Part shown: piece after piece, positions 8,943-16,300 of the stretch
Layout: each line of letters opens with the position of its first letter
How positions within the stretch are numbered: position 1 is the first letter of the stretch
Assembly (NCBI GenBank): GCA_013306675.1
Contig: JABLUY010000116.1
Location: 46,789 to 110,788, forward strand
Direction: 5' to 3'
DNA: 64,000 bases
Origin: Thraustochytrium sp. TN22
Lineage: Eukaryota > Sar > Bigyra > Thraustochytrida > Thraustochytriidae
Notes under the pieces: generated by a model
What the model saw: only the letters and a program-made list of their open reading frames with translations
The model's database searches: none
What the model was told of the DNA's origin: nothing
Made by a program: the position numbers and the translations under genes

Positions 8943-9458
8943 CAGACTCTGCCAGAGCCGGAGCCAGGTCGGCGGAAGCTCTCGCTTGCGCCTCGAATGA
9001 CCGCCCACGCGCGCATCTTGCATTGGCCATGGAATCGCATGGATGCTGTGTCTCGCGTGCCTGACCCGCGACCAGCCAGGCACTGGCAGTGGCCGTAACG
9101 TTCGTGGCTGGGCGGGCGCCACTGGCACCGTGACTGCCACTGCAGTGCACGCGTCGCGACGCAGTGAAGCTGAGACAGGCGCGGCCACCTGCCACTTGGC
9201 TGATTCCGAAGCTGTTGCCAGCCAGCCTCAGGCTCGCCAGGACGAGACCTGTGAGAGCCTGACTGTGAGGCCGCAGCCAGCCTGAGGCTGCCTGAGAGGA
9301 GAGCGTTGCGCGCGCGAGACGCCCCAGCAAGAGCTTGCAGTGACTGGTCCTTGACCGTCCATCTGCTTGACTTGATTTGATTATTATTTTACCGAGTCCG
9401 AGTCAGCAGCCACAGCACGTTTGAAGTAGCTTTGGGAGCTCTAGCTAGGCTACTGGCA

Positions 9459-12437
9459 TCAGGCGTCTTCTTCTCCTCCGTCCATCTCATTGTCGACGAG
9501 AGGGTCGAGCTCGTAAATGTCGCCCGAGGAGGAGACCAGAGACGGGCCGCCGCCGTAGCGGCCCTGCAAGTACTTCCAGATGCCGCGCGTAATGACAATG
9601 TACTGGGTATTGCGACGGAGGTGCGGGCGCGGCTCGCGCGGGTCCTTGGCGGTGAGCAAGGCCTCATTGGAAATAGGGCCCGGCGGCAGCACGCCCAAGT
9701 ACGTGCCGCGGCCGTCCTGCGGACCGTTCTTGACGAAGCGCTGCCACGCGCGCGCCCAGGTGTTGTTCAGAATGTAGCTGGCAGGGCCCACACCCTCGAG
9801 CTCGCGGATCGCCTGGCGCTCCTCGTCGCGACGGTCCTGCAACGCCAAGCGCTCGTCGAAGCACTCGCGGCACTCGCGCGCTTCCTCGAGCGCCGGCGCG
9901 CACCCGTAGTGCCGGTCAATGGCGTTCCACACGGCCGTCGGCACTCGAAAGACGCGCTTGTGAACCTCTGGGGAGACCAGCGGCAGCACCCTTCCGTGCT
10001 GGCAGCTCGTGTCAAATGTGCCGCACACGCCCGGGTGCCGCAGCGTCGCCCACTTGAGCGTCCAGTACTGCGAGATGTACCGCGGCGGCCCGTCCTCCTC
10101 GTCGAGCCCCGCCTCCGCCTCCGCCTCCGCCTCCGCCTCCTCCTCCTCGCGTGCGGCGGCAGCCGCCGCGGCCGCCTCCTCATCCTCGCCGGCCTCCGCT
10201 TCAGGTACCAAAACATGCTTTGTCGCGCGCGCCAGCACGCTGCGTACGTCCTCGTAGGCCTCCCGTGAGGCACGCGACTGGTGCTTGCGGTAAAAGAGCA
10301 GGTAGGCGTCCGTGCTCTGCACCGCCGACTCCGGCACCTCGCGCACCTGGTCGTCGTCGTACTCGTACCAGAGGTCGTTGACCGGGTTGCGGCACACCGT
10401 CGTGTAGTGCCCGCCGTTCATGCCGCCCGAGTGCCGCACGACCGCCATCAGGTCGTACGTGCACTCGTCCGGGTCCGCCACCACGCCGCTCTCGAAGCGC
10501 GCGTCGGGCGACAGCGAGGCGCGCGGCGTCGAAGGCCCGTACTTGTTGTAGTAAAACTCCGACAGATCCATGTTCCGCACTGGGTAGCTCACTGGCGTCA
10601 CATTCTTGGAGCTGTTTAGCGACCACGCAATCGACGTGCGGTTGAACCGCTTCAGGTTCAGGCACAGCACCTCCGGCAGATGCGCGAAGGAGTGCGATTT
10701 CTCCGCGTCCTGCTTCGCACGGCACTTCTCGCAATAGTACTGCTCCTCGCCGTGCAGTTGCTCCGGCGCGAAGAACGCCTGCAGGCACTCGCGGAGCGAC
10801 AGCGTCGATGTGTCTAGCCCAATCATGCTCTTCACGCTCTTCACCATGCCCCACAGCCCGCCGCCGCCGCTCCCGTTGCCGCTCGACGACTCGGACGACG
10901 AGCTACGCGTGCGCGCGGCCGAATCGCTGCCGTCTTCGCCCTCCGCCATGTCGCGCCGCAGCTCCTTCAGCAGGGTCTTGGATGGTAGCGCCAGCGACAT
11001 CTCCAGGTACTCCTCGAGCGAGAGCGAGGTGAAACCGCAATGTTTGCACGTCACGCGCTGCACCAGCAGCGTCTGGAAGGTGTCGCTGATGACGCTCTGC
11101 GCATACGGCGCGGTCAGCTGCCGGAACACGGGCTGCTTGCGCCCGCCCGTCGACCGCTCGCTGCCGCCTGCCGTGCTCCCGCTCGTAGGGCTGCCGTTGG
11201 CCGCTGCCATGTTCTTGAGCTTGTTCGCCGCGGCCCCGCTCCTGCCGCCATGTGAACCGTTTGCGGACCCAGCGCCCCCGATAGCGTCCTCCGCAGCCCC
11301 GACGCCGTCCGCCATGACGTCCTCGTCCTCCACCTCGCTCTCGTCGTCCTCGTCCTCGTCGGCAGCGGCAGCAGCGGCGGCCGCCGTCGTGCCGGCTGCG
11401 GCGGCGGCGGCCGCCGCCCTTTGCGCGCGTGACCGCCGGCGAAAGTTGGGCTTGAACTTGAGCCGCCGCCCGCTGCCCTGCGAACTGTCCCCCGAGGTAG
11501 TGGACCGGTGCCGGTTCGCGTTGCGGTGCATGCGTTTCCATGCGCGCTGCTCGCTCTCCAGGAGCAGAAGCACGTCGCGCGCAGGGTGAAAGGCCGCGTC
11601 CACTGGCACGGCCAGCTCCTCGTGCAGGTCGTTCATGATGTAGTTGAGGGCTTCCTGGGCGTCCTGCTGGCCGTTCTCATGAAATTCGGGCACGTTCTTG
11701 ATGACACCGCGTACGATGTCGCGCGGCGTCAGGTACTTGTTCAGCTTGGTGTTGAAGCGGCCCTCGGACCACAGGTGTCTCGTCAGCAGCGCGAAGTGGT
11801 CCGTGAACTCCGTGCGCGCTGCCTTTTCATAGTACCTGAACGCCCCGGCCGCCGGCCAGTTGTGACAAAAGAACGCCACCAGTGACGAGCAGTGCAGCAG
11901 CGCCTGCAGGATCGAGTTCAGGTAGCACGTGTTGCCCAGGTTCGCCAGGCCCACGGCCACGGACGGTTTCCACTGGATTGGCTCGTCCCAGAAGAGCACC
12001 ATGCTGCTCGCCTCTTGGCTCGCCCTGCGTGCGCCTCCCGCGTCCGCGCTCTCCGGTTCGTCCCTGAGCCCATTGGCGCTGGCCTCGCCGTCGGCTGCCG
12101 TCGCCATGGCTGGGCCGCCGCTGCCAGCGCCAACGCCAGCGCCAGCGCCAACGCCAGCGCTGGAGTCACGCCCGCTGCCGTTCACGTCCACCGGGCCTGG
12201 GTCCTCTCCGTCCTCGTCGTTCTCGTTTTCGCCCTCCTCGTCCTCGTCTTCCGGATCGCGCGTGCCCTCGGTGAGCTCGTCGCCGTCGGCGTCGGCGTCC
12301 ACGGCGGCGCGAAGCTCCTCGAGTTCGCTCTCCGTCGCCGTCGCCGTCGGCTGCGGCTCTTGGCCGTCGCGCGCTTGCAGCGCGTCCAGGCCTCGGCTGG
12401 AGGCCGCTGCCGCGTCGTGGGCTGCGTGCGCCTGCAT
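9459..12437 (-). CDS. Ubiquitin carboxyl-terminal hydrolase (USP20/33-like, DUSP-type C-terminus)
   Basis: A 992-residue cysteine protease of the USP (peptidase C19) family that removes ubiquitin. The Cys box GLANLGNTCYLNSILQAL has nucleophile Cys171. The His box HSGGMNGGHYTT has His677, followed by WYEYDDDQVREV with the usual downstream residues and YLLFYRK. Zinc-finger pairs CKHCG and CEKCRAKQ lie in the fingers region. The catalytic domain (about 160-725) is stretched by acidic, Ser- and Ala-rich inserts at about 340-480 and 540-580. The C-terminus has a likely DUSP domain (ILNNTWARAWQRFV, then PPGPISNEAL) and a weaker one before it, as in USP20/USP33. The N-terminal 150 residues are acidic and Gly/Ala-rich, and the UBP zinc finger of USP20/33 is missing. 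The substrate is unknown. Confidence 0.9.
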   Translation of the reverse strand: MQAHAAHDAAAASSRGLDALQARDGQEPQPTATATESELEELRAAVDADADGDELTEGTRDPEDEDEEGENENDEDGEDPGPVDVNGSGRDSSAGVGAGAGVGAGSGGPAMATAADGEASANGLRDEPESADAGGARRASQEASSMVLFWDEPIQWKPSVAVGLANLGNTCYLNSILQALLHCSSLVAFFCHNWPAAGAFRYYEKAARTEFTDHFALLTRHLWSEGRFNTKLNKYLTPRDIVRGVIKNVPEFHENGQQDAQEALNYIMNDLHEELAVPVDAAFHPARDVLLLLESEQRAWKRMHRNANRHRSTTSGDSSQGSGRRLKFKPNFRRRSRAQRAAAAAAAAGTTAAAAAAAADEDEDDESEVEDEDVMADGVGAAEDAIGGAGSANGSHGGRSGAAANKLKNMAAANGSPTSGSTAGGSERSTGGRKQPVFRQLTAPYAQSVISDTFQTLLVQRVTCKHCGFTSLSLEEYLEMSLALPSKTLLKELRRDMAEGEDGSDSAARTRSSSSESSSGNGSGGGGLWGMVKSVKSMIGLDTSTLSLRECLQAFFAPEQLHGEEQYYCEKCRAKQDAEKSHSFAHLPEVLCLNLKRFNRTSIAWSLNSSKNVTPVSYPVRNMDLSEFYYNKYGPSTPRASLSPDARFESGVVADPDECTYDLMAVVRHSGGMNGGHYTTVCRNPVNDLWYEYDDDQVREVPESAVQSTDAYLLFYRKHQSRASREAYEDVRSVLARATKHVLVPEAEAGEDEEAAAAAAAAREEEEAEAEAEAEAGLDEEDGPPRYISQYWTLKWATLRHPGVCGTFDTSCQHGRVLPLVSPEVHKRVFRVPTAVWNAIDRHYGCAPALEEARECRECFDERLALQDRRDEERQAIRELEGVGPASYILNNTWARAWQRFVKNGPQDGRGTYLGVLPPGPISNEALLTAKDPREPRPHLRRNTQYIVITRGIWKYLQGRYGGGPSLVSSSGDIYELDPLVDNEMDGGEEDA

Positions 12438-13230
12438 GCCCGTGGGCTCCTCAGCGCATCAGCGCGCCTGCCTGCCGCCGCCCGCGCGCTCGCGCTCGCG
12501 CTTGCGCGCCCCGCCTCGCCTCGCCTCGCCTCGCCTCGCCTCGGCGACGTGGCGTGGCGTGCCGCAGGCGCGCCCCGCCCGACTACGCCCCGGCCGCGCC
12601 GCCGCCGCTCGCCGCCGCCCGCAGCGTCCGCGCAGCCGGCGGCCGCCTCTGCCCGCGCCGCGCGCGCGCCGCCGCCGCCAACGCCGCGCGCCCGCCCGCG
12701 CGCCGCCCTTGGTGTCTGCGGCTCCGTGCGCGCGGCGGTCTTCGAGTTCAAGTTGGCGGCCGGGTCCGAGTCGCGCCTGGCCTGCTCGGACTCTGGCCTG
12801 CCAGAAGAATACGCTCTTGGCCAGCAGCAGCGGGCGGAGCTCCGTATCCATCGAACTAACGATCCTCATCGATCGATCTCGGCCGAGGCGCGCTGGGTTC
12901 GGGCCGCGCCTCGCAGCGCCCGCTTCTGCGGCCGAACTCAGCTCGTTGCCGCTTGCCGGCGTCGCGCTGCACTGCACGCTCGTGCTGGAGCTGCATTGGC
13001 TGCGAGGCCTCTACTTCTTTACATGCTCATTCACTGTCAAGACGAGAACGTTGACGTGCTCGCGACCTCGACCTCGACCAGCCTGACGTGACACTCCCAG
13101 TCAGACCAAGTCCCAACGCAGCTCGCTGCGCTCGACTCCAAGACCGCATCGCCCGGCCCCGCCGCGCCCCATCCTCATCTCCTCCTCGCCCTCCTCCTCG
13201 TCCATCCATCTCCTCGCCCTCCACCAGGCC
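12438..13230. other. Intergenic region upstream of the USP gene
   Basis: About 0.8 kb, presumably the promoter and 5' leader of the USP gene. It contains six CCTCG repeats (12514-12543) and a long run of GCC/CGC triplets around 12590-12710. No gene is supported; the frames seen are Arg/Pro/Ala-rich. Confidence 0.4.
12514..12543 (+). repeat. (CCTCG)6 pentanucleotide repeat
   Basis: Six head-to-tail CCTCG units about 80 bp upstream of the USP start codon, likely within its 5' leader. Confidence 0.9.
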
Positions 13231-13443
13231 GAAGTTGAGGAGCGCCAGCGAGGTCTGCGTCTTGAGCGAGGCCGCCTCGAAGCTCTTGAGCGACTCGTCG
13301 TAGCGGTTTGCCTCGTGCTCATCGTTGGTGAAGAGAGAGCTTGACGGTCTCGTCGTTGATGAGCGAGTCGACCACCTCGGCGCTCGCGTCATTTTCGGAC
13401 GTGTTCATGCTCTTGCGGATCGCCGTGCGCCAGTTCGACGAGT
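13231..13443 (-). pseudogene. Fragment of ABCB7/ATM1-type mitochondrial ABC transporter
   Basis: The minus strand encodes about 70 residues typical of the transmembrane domain of Atm1/ABCB7, the mitochondrial exporter for cytosolic iron-sulfur assembly. NWRTAIRKSMNTSENDASAEVVDSL-INDETVK runs in one frame, and FTNDEHEANRYDESL-KSFEAASLKTQTSLALLNFG in another. The break is at a CT-rich slip (CTCTCTC where one codon is expected, near 13325). No transporter sequence is found on either side: after LNFG the frame becomes acidic and Gly/Arg-rich, and there is no ATPase domain. It is a truncated, frameshifted scrap, presumably of an intact gene elsewhere. An unrecognised multi-exon gene is less likely because the helices beyond LNFG are absent. 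Confidence 0.7.
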
Positions 13444-13794
13444 CGGAGTGCACCTCCCCGTCCCGCGCCTCCCTGCCCATCAGCCACTGCAGCTCCGAAA
13501 GTCGGCTATGCGCAGTCGGCGCGGCCGCGGAAAGGGCGCTTGGCGGCGCCTGCCCACTTGCGGCGCGCGGAGCGGCACTTGCGCGGCAGCGCTGCCACTG
13601 CAGGCGGCGCGGCGCTGCCGGTGCCAGTGGCGCGGCCGAGCTCGAGGCGCGGGCGCGGCGCGCGGCGCGGGCGCGCGGCAGAGCCGCAGCGGGCGCGGCG
13701 GGGCGGCGGCGGCGGCGGCGGCGGAGCAGGAGCGGCCGGCCGCGGCGGAGCGCGCGCGACGGCGAGCGGCGCAGGCCTGGCGGCGGCGGCGAGC

Positions 13795-13820
13795 GGCTGG
13801 CTGGCTGGCTGGCTGGCTGG
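13795..13820 (+). repeat. (GGCT)6.5 tetranucleotide repeat
   Basis: Tandem GGCT units ending 15 bp before the ATG of the bS6 gene, so within its 5' leader. Confidence 0.9.
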
Positions 13821-13835
13821 CGCGGCGGAGGCGAG

Positions 13836-14174
13836 ATGGCGCCCGTGTACGTGCTGACGTGCTCGCTGCGGCCGACGGTGGGCGCGGCAGGGCTGAACCG
13901 CGTGGTGAAGAGCTGCGTGGAGCTCGTGCTGGAGAAGAACGCCATCGTGCGCAACGTGCGCAACAACGGCGTGCGCAAGATGGCGTACAAGCTGGACGGC
14001 AAGGGCGTCGGCGAGAGCTTTAAGCGCTCGCACATGTTCTCGATGGAGTTCATCGCGCCGGCCGCCGTCGTGCCGGAGCTGCACCATATCCTCTCGCTCG
14101 ACGAGGACGTCCTGCGCAGCACCACGCTGCGCGCGGACGAGACGCTGCCGCGCCTCCCACCACAGTTCAGGTAA
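13836..14174 (+). CDS. MRPS6: Mitochondrial small-subunit ribosomal protein bS6m
   Basis: A 112-residue protein of the bS6 family, a small-subunit protein that pairs with bS18 on 16S-type rRNA. The sequence begins MAPVYVLTCSLRPT and continues with the long helix GLNRVVKSCVELVLEKNAIVRNVRNNGVRKMAYKL, as in mitochondrial S6. The frame is open upstream with GC-rich filler, but the ATG at 13836 starts the conserved first strand, as in other bS6m proteins, which often lack a cleaved presequence. The stop TAA lies in CAGGTAAAT, which also resembles a 5' splice site, so a spliced form with a longer tail is possible. The gene is divergent from the ATM1 scrap. Confidence 0.88.
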   Translation: MAPVYVLTCSLRPTVGAAGLNRVVKSCVELVLEKNAIVRNVRNNGVRKMAYKLDGKGVGESFKRSHMFSMEFIAPAAVVPELHHILSLDEDVLRSTTLRADETLPRLPPQFR

Positions 14175-14372
14175 ATGATGAAACAGAAAAGAAATGAAAG
14201 AAAAACAAACAACGAAAATCAACGAACCAAAGACAACACACAAGCAAACAAACGAACAAACTGTACTGCTGCAAGGAAGACTCTTGCAAAGGGCGATACC
14301 TCAACCTTCTAAGTTACCGCCGCGACGTCGAGATCACAGGTCAGGGTGCATGTGCGTGGGTGGGTCTGCTTG
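14175..14372 (+). other. A/C-rich 3' region between convergent genes
   Basis: Just after the bS6 stop, 14175-14262 is strikingly A-rich with AAAC/AACAAAC repeats, unlike the surrounding DNA. It is probably the bS6 3' UTR and end-formation region. The rest overlaps the presumed 3' UTR of the opposing gene. Confidence 0.5.
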
Positions 14373-14838
14373 CTATTGCTTCATTTTCGCGTGAGCCTGA
14401 TGCGAGGCCGCCGAGTGCAATAGGCTCTCGGCGCTGGACTGGATGAGGCGCGCGCGCTCCTGTTGCTTGCGCGCGTTCTGCAGCGAATAAAAGTTCCCGT
14501 ACGCCTGTGACATGCGCCGCCGCAGCGCGGCGTCCGAGTTGCTGCGCGCGCGGCCCTGCGCACGTTGCCGCCCCCCAGGGGATGCCGGCAGCGTGCGCAC
14601 GGACCGCGGCGAAGACGTGCCCAGGTGCTGGCTCGCCGTCGCCGCCGCCGCCGCTGCTGCTGCTGCTGCCGCGGTCGCCGTGGCACCCTCGCTCTGGCTC
14701 AGCCGCCGCATCTCTCTGCCCGTGGGCGTGCGTGCTCGACGTCCCTGCGTCGCCCACAGCAGCAGCTGCTGCACCTGCTCCTCCGAGGCCGTCTTTGGGG
14801 TCATGAGTCCAGACCCATACAGCATTTGCGACTCCACG

Positions 14839-14874
<36 letters not shown>

Positions 14875-15761
14875 GATAATGGCGTGCTCGGCTTGGACGA
14901 GGTCCGCAGCTGCTGTTCCCAGGCCTTGTCGCGCTCGAAGACTTGCGGCTGTGGCGTGCGCGGCTTGCGCGTCGCAGAGGCCGCCGCGATGCGTGAGCGA
15001 ATAAAACGCCGCTGCTTCTCCTGCAGCCGGTCGCGCAGCGCGCTACCCAACGGCACCAGGTCCACCACCTCCGCCTCCTCCTCGTCCTGCGGAGGACGCG
15101 GCTCAATACGCAGAGCGCGCGCCGCGCGCGCCGCTGACCGCGGCGTGTGCCGCTGCCGGAAGGCCGCCGTCGCCGTCGCCGACGCCGACGCCACGGACTC
15201 GTTCGGTAGCAAGACGTAGTCTGGAGCCTCATCGAGCGCGCGCGAGAGCGCGCACGCGATCTCCACGGCGTTGCCGTCCGTCAGATACACCTCGCCCGCG
15301 TCCACCACCCCGGCTTCCGCACGCTCCTGCACCATGTCCGCGGCGAGCCGCAGGAGCTCGCACCGTACCTTGACCAGCCCCAGCCGCATCACGAGCCCCA
15401 CCATGATGCGCAGCGCCATGCTCTGTGCGCGCAGCTCCACCACGCGCTCTACGCCGCACACCGGCGCGCCCCACGCGCGCCGCTCCGCCATGCACGACGG
15501 CGTCGACGGCGAGCACGGCGTCGACGGCGACGAGGCCGCGTACTCGCGCTCGTCCTCCTCGTCGCGCGCCTTGTCCTCGGTGCGGCGCCAGTCGCCATTG
15601 TGCGCTGTGGCGTCGTTCTCGCCCGCCACTCGCACGCGGTACTTGCCGGACGCCGCGTCGCGCTGCACCTGGCCGCCCTCGGCCACCACCGCGCGCTCCA
15701 GCAGCTCGCGCGCGCGCAGGAGGCCGCCCAGGTCCACGCTCGCGAGCGCCAGCGCGAACAT
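14373..15761 (-). CDS. Unknown protein with poly-Gln and poly-Ala tracts
   Basis: The start is the ATG at 15761 (MFALALASVD); the frame upstream is only Arg/Gly/Ala repeats. The product is 462 residues. The first 200 look globular: a helical segment (LGGLLRARELLERAVVAEGG), then an acidic/Ser linker, then AQSMALRIMVGLVMRLGLVKVRCELLRLAADMV and an acidic Ala-rich stretch ending PDYVLLPNE. The rest is likely disordered, with SR/RR patches, a Gln run of about ten residues (near 14841-14870), a 14-residue Ala/Thr run, several S/T-P sites and a basic tail. No family recognised. The long hydrophobic helix is too charged for a clear membrane span. The even codon use and long open frame make it a likely real gene. 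Confidence 0.6.
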
Positions 15762-16300
15762 GGCGCCTCTCCGCGCCTCTCCGCGCCTCTTCGCGCCAGG
15801 CCGCGCCGCGCCGACCCGCGCCGCGCCAAGCCGCGCCGCGCCGGGCCGCCGCCGCGCGCGCGCCCGGCCTCTGCGGCGCCGCGAGAGGCGGAAAGCATGA
15901 ATGCCGAGCCCGGCCCGAGCGCAACGACTCCGAGCAAGGCGCGCCCCACGGACGTGCCCAGGCTCGTGCAAAACCTAACCGTCACTGTCCCCTTGGCCGG
16001 CGCGCTTCAAGTTGCAGTGCGCGGGGCAGGCCGGGCGGTGCGGAGGGAATGGCTGCGACGTGAAGATCGAGGCCCCTGCCGGCCGGAGCGAGCAAACGTT
16101 GTCGTGGCACGGGCATGGTCGTCGTCCAGGTGTCTGTCTCCCGTTGTGCCCCGGAGGTAGCGACCGTGGGGGCTGGGAGGGAAAGAGCATGAGCCCGAGC
16201 CTGAGGCGAGCCCCGGACAGCTAGCCACTCAAGGACTAATAAGGACTAATAAGAAAGAACATTCTCAACCATGCCAGTGCAGTGGTGGGTTTACTCGTCA
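15762..16300. other. Intergenic region between two minus-strand genes
   Basis: It starts with an imperfect CGCCTCT and GCGCCGCGCC array (15764-15850), the likely leader or promoter of the gene starting at 15761. It ends with a tandem AAGGACTAAT duplication (about 16231-16250) and a GCCAGTG core at 16273, just before the stop of the next gene. No gene seen. Confidence 0.4.

Larger units (their letters stand above)
7014..9458. other. 2.4-kb intergenic region upstream of ARG5,6
   Basis: It lies between the 5' end of ARG5,6 and the 3' end of the USP gene, both on the minus strand. Frames on both strands are R/A/P-rich and motif-free, so I call no gene. It contains a (GA)11 tract, a run of 15 G, an exact 33-bp duplication, two CTAG palindromes and several CACTGGC/GCCAGTG cores (7244, 7303, 7358, 8850, 9081, 9120). 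The half nearest 7013 probably holds the ARG5,6 promoter. Confidence 0.45.

Noticed and set aside
13341-13835. 165-residue N-terminal extension of bS6m
   Set aside because: It runs through the ATM1 scrap on the other strand and GC filler. bS6 begins with the strand encoded just after 13836.
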